From an uncultured Alphaproteobacteria bacterium (lineage in GTDB: Bacteria > Pseudomonadota > Alphaproteobacteria > RF32 > CAG-239): a stretch of DNA of 42,879 nucleotides. The position numbers were made by a program, and so were the translations under genes. Of the stretch, positions 1 through 7,133 are shown piece by piece. The stretch lies in NCBI GenBank assembly GCA_944391435.1, contig CALXTP010000012.1:1-42879 (forward strand), in the 5' to 3' direction. The notes below the pieces were generated by a model. That model saw only the letters and a list, made by a program, of their open reading frames with translations. It did no database searches and was not told the DNA's origin. Positions within the stretch are counted from its first letter, which is position 1, and each line of letters starts with the position of its first letter.

Positions 1-1
1 G

Positions 2-106
2 CATTTATACCAAAAATTTGGTTTTGAGATATTCTCAAAAGAAGAGTTTGATACTTCTGGAATATATTATCCTCATTATATACTAAAAAGAAAAATTAAC
101 TCGTAA
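2..106 (+). CDS. C-terminal end of a GNAT-like acetyltransferase (partial)
   Basis: An open frame enters from the left edge and stops at TAA 104-106, giving 34 residues. It begins HLYQKFGFEIFSKEEF and ends YILKRKIN. The Y-x-K-x-GF pattern followed by a hydrophobic beta strand near the C-terminus is typical of the last part of GNAT N-acetyltransferases. A strong terminator follows, which supports a real gene end. The start and most of the protein lie outside the window, so the substrate cannot be judged. Confidence 0.6.
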   Translation, partial: HLYQKFGFEIFSKEEFDTSGIYYPHYILKRKINS

Positions 107-138
107 ACCGTGAGTTAAGCATCACCATTTCAAACGGC

Positions 139-162
139 AGCCTGGAAACAGGCTATTTTTTT
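139..162 (+). terminator. Rho-independent terminator after the partial GNAT gene
   Basis: AGCCTG and CAGGCT form a 6-bp stem closed by a GAAA tetraloop, followed by a run of seven T. A weaker inverted repeat (TTAACTC/GAGTTAA, 96-118) lies just upstream around the stop codon. Confidence 0.85.
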
Positions 163-226
163 ATTTTTCATGATTTATTTTGAGAGAGGCTGTCTCGTTA
201 GGTTTGAAGGGGGAGGGCGGGATAAT

Positions 227-1030
227 CTAATAATTTTTAATGGTTACGAATACTTCATCTTGAGAGGGCTCTTCAAAAGACTTTTTTTTCGTATCAAAAT
301 GTAAAAGATTTTGTTCGGCGATTTTTCCTTTTCTTTGAGCCAACCTTTGTTTTAGGATCGAATCCGGAGCGTAAATGTAGTAGATTATCGGGTTTCCGCC
401 TAATTGTTTGACTTTATTAACGGCTTGTTCTCGTGATGATTTAGTCCAAAAGCCCATATCAAAGATAACATCTTTATGTTCTCTGATATAGGTCGCAATT
501 TCTTGCCATAAATAGTCAATCGTTTGTGCAAAGCAAGTTTCCCAATTGTTTTCATATTCTTCATAGGGGTATTTCAGCATGCAAACTTTATCGGGATTTA
601 AGTGAATCGCACCTGTGTTTTGAGCCAATTTTTCGGAATAGGTCGTTTTTCCGGCTCCGAGAAAACCACATATAAGGTATATAGTTGGCTTATGACGAAC
701 CAAAATATGGTGGAACCATTTTTCTTGAAAAAAGGTTTGCTGCTCTATTTCTGCATCTGATAAATAAATGTCCGGGGGAACAATGATAAGTTTATCATCG
801 TTATCATTTGTGCGGTGCAGGACAGCGGTGCATATTCCCTCAAATTCAAACAAAGGCGTATTAACGCCTAAAACATAAGCGTCTAATTCTTCGTTATCGC
901 CAGAAATGGTATGGGGGATGTAGCCGTAATTTACTTCATAAATAAAACCATATTCAGGATGGAGCGAACCTAACGGGCGGTCTATTTTTACTTTAACAAG
1001 TTTTCCAAGATATTGCAACGGGTTATTCAT
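227..1030 (-). CDS. Inorganic pyrophosphatase-like domain fused to a P-loop kinase
   Basis: A 267-residue two-domain protein. Residues 1-112 match the short type I pyrophosphatase-like family: DRPLGS (17-22), a VNYGYIP segment (33-39), an acidic GDNEELDAY block (44-52) and NDNDDKLIIVP (75-85), which align with the metal- and substrate-binding regions of family I enzymes. Residues 116-267 are a P-loop kinase of the AAA_33/zeta-toxin type: Walker A GFLGAGKTT (122-130), then DMGFW and a lid-like RLAQRKGK. The start has an AGAGG ribosome site. It lies 21 nt after the ICMT-like gene, so the two are probably one leftward operon. The kinase substrate is unknown; a role in nucleotide or phosphate-ester metabolism is inference. 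Confidence 0.8.
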   Translation of the reverse strand: MNNPLQYLGKLVKVKIDRPLGSLHPEYGFIYEVNYGYIPHTISGDNEELDAYVLGVNTPLFEFEGICTAVLHRTNDNDDKLIIVPPDIYLSDAEIEQQTFFQEKWFHHILVRHKPTIYLICGFLGAGKTTYSEKLAQNTGAIHLNPDKVCMLKYPYEEYENNWETCFAQTIDYLWQEIATYIREHKDVIFDMGFWTKSSREQAVNKVKQLGGNPIIYYIYAPDSILKQRLAQRKGKIAEQNLLHFDTKKKSFEEPSQDEVFVTIKNY

Positions 1031-1051
1031 TTTGCCTCTTTGGGTTTTTAT

Positions 1052-1537
1052 TTAATCTTTTTTAGGGTGGTATGGGGTTAATCTTGGAAACAGCCTAGGA
1101 ACTTTTCTTTTGTATTCCAGATATTCTGAACCGTATCTTTTATATAATCCTTTTTCTTCAACCAATGGAAAATAAATAAGGTTAATCCCTATAAAAATAA
1201 GCAGATAATAAGTTAACGGCCAACTTTGGAACAACAAGCACTCTCCGCCCAAGAAGAAAAAAACACCGAGCAGCATCGGATTTCTGACATAAGCATAAGG
1301 ACCGCTGATAATTAACTTATTTATCGGATTCCATGGGGCAGGGGATCCTTTGCCGGTTTTGGCAAAAAGCTTCATTGTCCAAACCATTAAAGTTATGCCG
1401 ATTATAAACAGTATAGGCATTAAAGACAACAAAAGAATATTTTTTGTTCCGATAATCTTAAAACCGCTAAAATATAAGATAAGCAAAGGAATGCTTACCA
1501 ATACATTGAAAGGCAGGATTAAAATGGCTTTTAACAT
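1052..1537 (-). CDS. ICMT/PEMT-like membrane methyltransferase
   Basis: A 161-residue integral membrane protein of the isoprenylcysteine carboxyl methyltransferase-like family. Hydrophobic segments lie at about residues 4-25, 32-55, 88-105 and 107-125. The signature GPYAYVRNPMLLG (about 79-91) and the C-terminal E-x-x-L-x-x-RYG-x-EY-x-EYK-x-x-VPR-x-FPR pattern mark the S-adenosylmethionine pocket of this family. Bacterial members lack prenylated protein substrates, so the true acceptor is unknown and may be a lipid. AAAGGA seven bases before ATG sets the start. It is the first gene of a short leftward unit with the pyrophosphatase-kinase fusion. Confidence 0.82.
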   Translation of the reverse strand: MLKAILILPFNVLVSIPLLILYFSGFKIIGTKNILLLSLMPILFIIGITLMVWTMKLFAKTGKGSPAPWNPINKLIISGPYAYVRNPMLLGVFFFLGGECLLFQSWPLTYYLLIFIGINLIYFPLVEEKGLYKRYGSEYLEYKRKVPRLFPRLTPYHPKKD

Positions 1538-1655
1538 AAAGTTTTCCTTTCATGGTTTTGCAAGGTTATAATACAAGCTATGTGTAATTTTTTTCTTAAA
1601 ATTTCGGGAAGCGTGTTTTAGCTGCTGTTATATATTTCCTTTTATGAAAAAATAT

Positions 1656-1663
1656 GCTATACT
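1656..1663 (+). promoter_or_regulatory. Extended -10 promoter for the 1688 gene
   Basis: TGCTATACT is an extended -10 element (TGn plus TATACT) about 25 nt before the ATG at 1688. No good -35 is seen at 17 nt, as expected for an extended -10 promoter. Confidence 0.5.
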
Positions 1664-1687
1664 GTTAGCCGAATATGGAGGTGTATT

Positions 1688-2602
1688 ATGGTTGGAACAG
1701 ATATTAAAATTGTGGAACCTGCTGAAAATCATTATGAGGCCTATATTAAAGCATGTGAACAAATGCAAGCATATTTAACCGATGATACCATAGATGATGT
1801 TGTCGGAAAAAGGGAAACGGCCGGTTTTATTTTTGCCCAGGACAAATATCAGGTTAGTACTCAAGAGGAGTTTAAAGATAAAATTGTAAGTTTTTATAAA
1901 AGTAAAAGAGAAATGGATGTTTCAGCCAATCAACAGGAGCTTAGCAGGGAAAACAGCCCTGAGTTTTTTTATTTTATAACCAAAGGAAATGAAATAATAG
2001 GCTCTATAAATGCCCGACCAATGAAAATGGATAAATTTGACAGGGAAAATGGTGTAAGGAGCTGTGAGAAATGGCACGGACTTTCTCCTGAAACGGGCGT
2101 CAGGGTAACAACATCTACGGTAATATTGCATCAATATAAAGGCAAGGGCTATGCAGGCGAAGCTAAAAGGCAGTTGTTTGACAATTTGAATAAGTACGGG
2201 ATTAGAGAAGTTGTGGCTAATGCGATGGCGGATAATGAACGTTCAAACATGGCTCAAAAAAAGCTTGTAAACAGTTATGGAGGTTTTTCATATGTATGCA
2301 GCGGCATAGATAACGTAACAGGAAAGGTTGTCTATGCCAACCGTTATGTTGTCAGTACGGATACTTCTGGGAATTCAAAAAACTTATATAAAGATGCGGA
2401 ATATGTAAATATACAGAAAGAAAGAGTAAAAGCAAAAATTGTGGCGAAAAGTACTGATAAAGGAACAGATGATACAAGTACGAAAATACCTGAGAAATTG
2501 CCATATGCGATGAGGGCTCCTTATAAGGCACAAACGAATTCAAAGGCAAATTTACGGGAGTTGCGTTATTTTTTTAATATATCAAGCAAAAAGCAAAGAT
2601 AG
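1688..2602 (+). CDS. GNAT-family acetyltransferase
   Basis: A 304-residue protein with a GNAT fold in the middle. The segment FYFITKGNEIIGSINARP (about 97-114) is the strand that precedes the cofactor site. HQYKGKGYAGEAKRQL (about 147-163) is the acetyl-CoA pyrophosphate loop, a Q/R-x-x-G-x-G/A variant. VVANAMADNERSNMAQKKLVNSYGGF (about 180-205) is the conserved N-x-x-S-x-x-x-x-x-K-x-G region. The N-terminal 60 residues and the basic C-terminal 80 residues are outside the core domain. The start follows GGAGGTGTATT. The acceptor substrate is unknown. The frame stays open for 36 codons after the TAG stop at 2600-2602. Confidence 0.75.
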   Translation: MVGTDIKIVEPAENHYEAYIKACEQMQAYLTDDTIDDVVGKRETAGFIFAQDKYQVSTQEEFKDKIVSFYKSKREMDVSANQQELSRENSPEFFYFITKGNEIIGSINARPMKMDKFDRENGVRSCEKWHGLSPETGVRVTTSTVILHQYKGKGYAGEAKRQLFDNLNKYGIREVVANAMADNERSNMAQKKLVNSYGGFSYVCSGIDNVTGKVVYANRYVVSTDTSGNSKNLYKDAEYVNIQKERVKAKIVAKSTDKGTDDTSTKIPEKLPYAMRAPYKAQTNSKANLRELRYFFNISSKKQR

Positions 2603-2764
2603 CTTATAAAACGCATGGCACGTGGTGCAGATATAACAGGTTGGCAAAAAATGCCTTTGAGCAGCAATTTTATGAGCAGCCGGGAATTTTTAATTGAATT
2701 ACCAAGTTAATGAGTATATTCTGATTGCAAAAAGTAAACGGCAGTTTTCTTGGAGAGGTTAGAG

Positions 2765-3100
2765 ATGGATGATACACCAGTTCCGTTTTCACCGATTTTG
2801 ATTATGGAATTTATCAGGCAGACGACTGTGGCAAAGTGCCTGGAGGGCGAATCGGCGGATATTGCCGTAAAATTTAAGCTGTGCAGGGCATATTATGATG
2901 AAATAATGGCGTTTCCGCTGAAAGCGCAACTTATCCGCTTGTATCTTGAATATGATGAAAAAAAAGAAATCTTAACGGTTAAAACCGATGAGACGTTATT
3001 AAATCGTTTTCGCGAGCAAAAATCGTTGGTTGAGATTGCCGGAAAATATGAAGAGAAATTTGCAGAAAGATATAAAAAATTTATAGAAGTTGTTAAGTAA
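2765..3100 (+). CDS. Small conserved-looking protein of unknown function
   Basis: A soluble 111-residue protein, not recognised. The start is set at ATG 2765, because GGAGAGG (2752-2758) sits six bases upstream; the in-frame TTG at 2750 would overlap that ribosome site. The second half is highly charged and probably helical. Its stop codon touches the ATG of the next gene, an M14-type deacylase, so the two are very likely co-transcribed and translationally coupled. It may be an accessory protein to that enzyme, but this rests on position only. Confidence 0.7.
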   Translation: MDDTPVPFSPILIMEFIRQTTVAKCLEGESADIAVKFKLCRAYYDEIMAFPLKAQLIRLYLEYDEKKEILTVKTDETLLNRFREQKSLVEIAGKYEEKFAERYKKFIEVVK

Positions 3101-3976
3101 ATGAAAGGGATACCGACGATGGCTTTGATTAGAAAATATGTGTTTGGCGAGACAGACGATGATGGCAGCCTTTTGATTTTGGCGGCAATACACGGAAATG
3201 AAACAGCGGGAACAGCGGCATGTTTGAGGCTTATGGAAGAACTCTGCCGCGAACATATTAAGATTAAAAAAGGGCGCTTGACAATAGTACCGGTATGTAA
3301 TCCGGAGGCGTATCGGCGTGATGTCCGGTCAGTTGAAGAAAATTTGAACCGGGTTATGACAATGCATGAAAATCCGGCTACATATGAGCAGCGCCTTGCA
3401 AATGAGATTTGTCCGCTTATTAAAGATAACCGGGTTATTTTAGATTTACATTCAACCCATTGTGAGGGAGATGTGCCGTTTGCTTTTTGTGATTATCCTG
3501 ACAATTATAATAAAAAATTGATTGATGCTCTTGAAGTTGGCTATGTTTTGGAAGGGTGGCCGGATATTTACAGCAGGCAAGCTGAAATTCAGGACTTTTC
3601 TACCGAACACTGTGCACATATTTACGGTAATACGGGAACAACGTTGGAATGCGGTTATCATAAATCTCCGGCGGCGGTGGAGCTGGCTTATAGGGCTGTT
3701 ATTCAGACATTAGCCGCTTTTGGCATGATAGATGGTGTTGAGGCTAAATCTTATCCGAAACAACATATCCGGATGGATAGTTATGTTATTAAACAACGGG
3801 CAGGAAAATTGTGCCGCGCGTATAAACACCTGGATAAAGTTTCTGCCGGGGAACCTTTGGCCGTATATGATGACGGGGAGCTCTTAACGGCGCCGAAAGA
3901 TGGATTCATGTTGTTGCCAAATCTTAATGCCGAGATTGGAACCGAGTGGTACTATCTGGGGTCAAACGCAATGTAA
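3101..3976 (+). CDS. Succinylglutamate desuccinylase/aspartoacylase family zinc hydrolase
   Basis: A 291-residue member of the M14-like AstE/AspA family, zinc enzymes that remove acyl groups from N-acyl amino acids. Visible ligands and motifs are H31 and E34 in IHGNETAG, the NLNRV motif (81-85) that contacts substrate carboxylate, H117 in LDLHSTH, and a catalytic Glu in TTLECGYHKS. The C-terminal third is a beta-rich region ending in GTEWYYLG, typical of the family. The ATG at 3101 directly follows the stop of the preceding gene. The ATG at 3119 is an alternative with AAAGGGA eight bases upstream. The exact N-acyl substrate cannot be read from sequence. Confidence 0.87.
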   Translation: MKGIPTMALIRKYVFGETDDDGSLLILAAIHGNETAGTAACLRLMEELCREHIKIKKGRLTIVPVCNPEAYRRDVRSVEENLNRVMTMHENPATYEQRLANEICPLIKDNRVILDLHSTHCEGDVPFAFCDYPDNYNKKLIDALEVGYVLEGWPDIYSRQAEIQDFSTEHCAHIYGNTGTTLECGYHKSPAAVELAYRAVIQTLAAFGMIDGVEAKSYPKQHIRMDSYVIKQRAGKLCRAYKHLDKVSAGEPLAVYDDGELLTAPKDGFMLLPNLNAEIGTEWYYLGSNAM

Positions 3977-3987
3977 AGGGGGCAAAA

Positions 3988-4761
3988 TCAGAGCGAACTG
4001 ACTTTTTTGTTGTTCCATATATTGCTGAAATTTAAGATGTTGGTGTTTGCCCTTTCCTGTTTTTGCCAGATGAGGCTTTTGGTTTCTTTATTTAGGCCGA
4101 CTCCATGGTAACCCTGTCGGATGAGGTATTGCATCTTGTTGAACAAAGCCGGGATTTTGGCATGGATGTTCTCTCCTAAATAAAGGTTGTAACTGTTTTG
4201 TGCGTTTAATGAAAGCGGGGCAGGCTGGGCGCTATGGTGTATTCTTTTTTCAAGGTATAACACTTTTACCCCATCGGCAGGGTCGCGGTCTACTTTTGTT
4301 ATGGACATACCGTGGTGCAGGGCATTTATCCAGCTGGCCGGATTGTCAATGGCAATTTGTATCAAAGAATGTTTTCTACCATTATCTAAGGCATGGTTTT
4401 CAATATATTCAAGCATTCTTTTCATCAGGCTGGAGCCACGATAAGCCGGATCAACCAAAATTGCTTCATATAAGACGAGGTCTTCGTTTGGAATGTCCGG
4501 ACGAAATTCCGGTATGTCCCGTGCCTCATCTTTTTGTGGCATAATAAAGATTGTTTGTGCAATCAGCTCATCCTGGTCAAATACGCCAAGCATATTAGAG
4601 CTTTTGCCATTTAAGGATTTTATGTAGTCTTCTTTTGTCCGGTGCAAAATAAAGTGCTGCTCATCCGGATGCAGCCCGTTGATGATTTTTTGCTGCAGTT
4701 TTATGACATCCTGCAAGTTGTCCATATCCAATTTTTTTACGGTTAAGTGTTTCTTATTCAT
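3988..4761 (-). CDS. GNAT-family N-acetyltransferase under a predicted attenuator
   Basis: A 257-residue protein. The N-terminal half is a GNAT domain: LYEAILVDPAYRGSSLMKRML (about 95-118) contains the acetyl-CoA loop with an R-G-S-S-L variant, followed by IQIAIDNPASWINALHHGMS, the usual region for the second substrate and catalytic base. About 90 C-terminal residues follow, ending in a basic tail. The ATG at 4761 is preferred, because AGGGA lies six bases before it, whereas the in-frame ATG at 4767 overlaps that site. Upstream, at 4798-4973, are a promoter, a 19-codon leader peptide and a terminator on the same strand. This suggests induction by ribosome stalling. The substrate is unknown; an antibiotic is one possibility. 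Confidence 0.78.
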   Translation of the reverse strand: MNKKHLTVKKLDMDNLQDVIKLQQKIINGLHPDEQHFILHRTKEDYIKSLNGKSSNMLGVFDQDELIAQTIFIMPQKDEARDIPEFRPDIPNEDLVLYEAILVDPAYRGSSLMKRMLEYIENHALDNGRKHSLIQIAIDNPASWINALHHGMSITKVDRDPADGVKVLYLEKRIHHSAQPAPLSLNAQNSYNLYLGENIHAKIPALFNKMQYLIRQGYHGVGLNKETKSLIWQKQERANTNILNFSNIWNNKKVSSL

Positions 4762-4797
4762 TTTCATTCCCTGTGGTGTTTTTTATCTATCCGACAT

Positions 4798-4826
4798 AAA
4801 AAAAGATTTGAGCATACCCAAATCTT
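4798..4826 (-). terminator. Rho-independent terminator between leader peptide and GNAT gene
   Basis: On the minus strand AAGATTTG and CAAATCTT form an 8-bp stem with an 8-nt loop, followed at once by five further U before an A. It lies 36 nt upstream of the GNAT start and downstream of a promoter on the same strand. This makes it a candidate attenuator rather than the end of a neighbouring gene, which has its own hairpin at 4985-5039. Confidence 0.8.
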
Positions 4827-4855
4827 GCGACAAACTTATTTATTATCAAAATAAG

Positions 4856-4915
4856 TCATCGTCGCAGCAAAAATCTGCGCAGACGCAGAGAATGTTGTCT
4901 TAAAATATCAACCAT
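4856..4915 (-). CDS. 19-residue leader peptide with an RLR motif (predicted)
   Basis: The short frame runs from ATG 4915 to TGA 4856-4858 and encodes MVDILRQHSLRLRRFLLRR. Six of 19 residues are Arg and five are Leu, and it ends in two CGA codons. Codons 9-14 are the arms of a small hairpin (TCTGCG/CGCAGA). The stop codon lies inside a second composite stem (TGCGAC with GTCGCA, enclosing ACTTATTT with AAATAAGT). A sigma70-like promoter lies just upstream and a terminator just downstream. The HSLRLRR stretch resembles the macrolide-stalling leader of ermD (MTHSMRLR, recalled from the literature). The ribosome site is weak. Translation is inferred, not shown. Confidence 0.55.
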   Translation of the reverse strand: MVDILRQHSLRLRRFLLRR

Positions 4916-4944
4916 TGTATCTAATCTTTATTACACAGGCGCTA

Positions 4945-4973
4945 TTTATGCCATGGCTTTGTCTTTTTGTCAA
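4945..4973 (-). promoter_or_regulatory. Sigma70-like promoter for the leader-GNAT unit
   Basis: On the minus strand TTGACA (4973-4968) is followed after 17 nt by CATAAA (4950-4945). The expected transcription start is near 4938. A transcript ending at the terminator at 4798 would be about 140 nt long. Confidence 0.7.
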
Positions 4974-4984
4974 GATGTTTTTGC

Positions 4985-5039
4985 AAATATTATTTTCAGG
5001 GAGAGTTTTTAGGCTGGGCTCTCCCTGTAATAATATTTT
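4985..5039 (-). terminator. Long hairpin after the Cys/His-rich membrane protein gene
   Basis: CAGGGAGAG (4997-5005) pairs perfectly with CTCTCCCTG (5019-5027), and the flanks (AATATTATT and AATAATATT) extend the stem. It follows the stop codon at 5056 on the minus strand. There is no clean U run, only an A/U-rich 3' side, so it is a probable transcript end or 3' stabiliser. Confidence 0.55.
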
Positions 5040-5055
5040 ATGGTAGTGGCGGAGT

Positions 5056-5430
5056 TTAATAGCCGGGCGCTGCCTCAATCATAAAACCTCCGGCAGCCTC
5101 GTCCGGATATGGTGGCAGGGGCGCCGGTTGAACCGGTGCCAATCCTGTTTCCGGCTGGATTTGATGCATGCCGCGTTGTAGCTTTTGTTTTTTTATTTGA
5201 TGATGGGCAGGGACATTTTTATATGTTTTGTGCATATAAGCATGTGTATAACAACAGCCGTTACAACGTCCGACCATGATTCCGGCCATAAAGCATAGCA
5301 AAAGTATGACGATGAGCATAAAAATTTTTTTGCAATGACAACATCCGCAACAACAAGCGTGCGTGTTTTGACATTCCGTTTTATTTTCGTTTTCCAGAGT
5401 GTCTGAATGTGAGTTTTTATAATCTACCAT
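5056..5430 (-). CDS. Small Cys/His-rich single-pass membrane protein, unknown function
   Basis: A 124-residue protein, not recognised. Residues 1-35 are hydrophilic and end in CQNTHACCCGCCHCKK. A single transmembrane segment follows (about 36-53, IFMLIVILLLCFMAGIMVG). After it comes RCNGCCYTHAYMHKTYK, then a basic His/Gln segment and a Pro-rich tail ending EAAPGY. Nine cysteines and two histidines within about 35 residues flank both faces of the membrane segment, suggesting metal binding or heavy disulfide or lipid modification. This is inference. AAGGA seven bases before ATG supports the start. The gene stands alone with its own 3' hairpin. Confidence 0.68.
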   Translation of the reverse strand: MVDYKNSHSDTLENENKTECQNTHACCCGCCHCKKIFMLIVILLLCFMAGIMVGRCNGCCYTHAYMHKTYKNVPAHHQIKKQKLQRGMHQIQPETGLAPVQPAPLPPYPDEAAGGFMIEAAPGY

Positions 5431-5572
5431 GTTCTTTTCCTTTGGCTAAAATTAAATATCAAATATCGTGGCGTTTTTTATATAGTTGTTTTGTTTTCTT
5501 TTCCAAGGCGAATACTTTTTAATTGCAAAAATAAAAATAGATTCTAAAATTCCGAAAGCTGATGAGGTAATA

Positions 5573-6250
5573 ATGGCACGATTTATGGATTTTGTATTGG
5601 GCGTGTTGAAATGGCCAGTGGCATGTCTGGCCGTATTGCTGTTGCCGGCATTGATACGGGCGGCAGAGGGATTTCAATTAGGAAATTTACGCTTTTTTTC
5701 ATTTATTGGTGGCGCTTTTTTGTATTTGGCCTTGAAAATTCTGGCATCTGCCCGTTCAAATCTGTCCATGCAAATTTTGGCACATGAGCTTACGCATACG
5801 TTTTTTGCCTTGCTGACATTTCACAGAGTGGTGCATATTCACTTAAATATGGACGAATCCGGCGGTTCTATGGGATTTAAAGGGAAAGGGAATTGGCTGA
5901 TAACGATTGCACCTTATTTTTTTCCGCTATTTTTGTTTTTTTTGATGATGTTTGCTACTTTTTTTGCCGACAGAATACCTGACAGTTTGGTGGTTAACTG
6001 TGTTTTTGGGTATTTTTTTGCGTATCATCTTGAAAGCATTATGGTTCAGATACACGGAGAGCAACCGGATTTTAGAGAAGTTGGCTTTTTCTTTTGTTGG
6101 CTTTTTTTGCCGGGTGCCAATTTATTTGCGTGTTCGGTGGTTCTGGCCTTTAATAACGGCGGTTGGGAGGCTGTTGAATACTATTTGGCGACGGTTTATA
6201 AACTGGGCGTGTATGATGTGGCCAATGTGTTGGGATATTTTACCAGCTGA
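5573..6250 (+). CDS. Membrane protein with HELTH zinc-protease-like motif
   Basis: A 225-residue polytopic membrane protein with hydrophobic segments at about 10-28, 37-55, 96-120, 130-150 and 165-190. The motif HELTH (71-75), preceded by a hydrophobic stretch, fits the HExxH active-site helix of membrane-embedded metalloproteases of the M50 type. No clear downstream D-P-G or N-x-x-P-x-x-x-x-D motif was found, so the third ligand is uncertain. The start at 5573 follows GAGG with seven-base spacing; the frame is open upstream to a TTG at 5486 but without a ribosome site. It converges on ldcA with an 11-nt overlap of coding ends. Substrate unknown. Confidence 0.68.
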   Translation: MARFMDFVLGVLKWPVACLAVLLLPALIRAAEGFQLGNLRFFSFIGGAFLYLALKILASARSNLSMQILAHELTHTFFALLTFHRVVHIHLNMDESGGSMGFKGKGNWLITIAPYFFPLFLFFLMMFATFFADRIPDSLVVNCVFGYFFAYHLESIMVQIHGEQPDFREVGFFFCWLFLPGANLFACSVVLAFNNGGWEAVEYYLATVYKLGVYDVANVLGYFTS

Positions 6251-7133
6251 GAGTGCATTTTTCGGAAGTTGATGTTATTTTTACCAGAATACCCAGTGGC
6301 AGGATGTGCCGGTTGGACATGTGTCCGTAATCAAAGTCGGTGATGACGGGAATATCCAGGCCGGCAGTAAAATCATTGATACAATCTTCTACGTTACCGT
6401 CAAAATCATCTATAATAATACAGTCAGTAAATTTTCCGATGATTATTCCGCTTAATCTGGAGAAATTTTTTTGTTGCCGAAGTTGATTAAACATCTGGTC
6501 AATTTTGTATGTTTTTTCGTCAGTATCTTCTATGAGCAGAATTTTTTGGTTGAAATCTGGCATATATTCTGTTCCAGCAAGGTAAAGAAAGGAGGAAAGG
6601 CAACCGCCGATGATTTGTCCGGCAGTGCTGCCTTTAATCAGAGCTTTTCCGCCGGTTATGATGTGATGGTCGGCAAAAAGGGTGTCTTTTAACGATGTTT
6701 CAAGCATTTGTGATTGAATTTTTCCGCCTTTGATATCGTAAACGGGTAAAAATCCCGTGTATGAACAGATGTTTGCTTTAGCGTATAAGGCATTTTGTAT
6801 GGCAGAAGAGTCGCTCAGGCCAAACAGAGGTTTGGGATGAGCTGCCAGGAGCTGATAATCCAGGTGCCTCAGAAGGCGTGCAGAGCCGCTTGCTCCGCGA
6901 ATGGCAAATAAAGCTTTGATTTCCCGGTCGGTGTACATTTGTATCAGAGATGCGGCGCGCTCTGTGTCTGAGCCAGCCATATAACGGTATGAAGAAGATA
7001 AATTCGGTGCCAGTTTTACTTTAAGGTTCAATTCATTTTCAAAATAGCGGACGGCCGGCATTATATCACGGCCTTCAAGCCCGGAAGAGGGGGCAACAAA
7101 TCCGACGGTGTCTCCTTTTTTTAGCAATGCCAT
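6240..7133 (-). CDS. ldcA: LD-carboxypeptidase (peptidase family S66)
   Basis: A 297-residue cytoplasmic serine carboxypeptidase that trims the terminal D-Ala from recycled murein tetrapeptide to give tripeptide. The N-terminal GDTVGFVAPSSG (7-18), the nucleophile S107 in GLSDSS, the Glu in LLIEDTDEKTYKIDQM and the His in DFDYGHMSNRHILPLG form the S66 Ser-Glu-His triad and its context. Length is normal for the family. MccF-like immunity proteins share the fold, but pairing with mpl argues for recycling. Its start overlaps the end of mpl by 13 nt on the same strand, so the two are translationally coupled and presumably share the TetR-controlled promoter at 8566-8594. Confidence 0.92.
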   Translation of the reverse strand: MALLKKGDTVGFVAPSSGLEGRDIMPAVRYFENELNLKVKLAPNLSSSYRYMAGSDTERAASLIQMYTDREIKALFAIRGASGSARLLRHLDYQLLAAHPKPLFGLSDSSAIQNALYAKANICSYTGFLPVYDIKGGKIQSQMLETSLKDTLFADHHIITGGKALIKGSTAGQIIGGCLSSFLYLAGTEYMPDFNQKILLIEDTDEKTYKIDQMFNQLRQQKNFSRLSGIIIGKFTDCIIIDDFDGNVEDCINDFTAGLDIPVITDFDYGHMSNRHILPLGILVKITSTSEKCTLSW

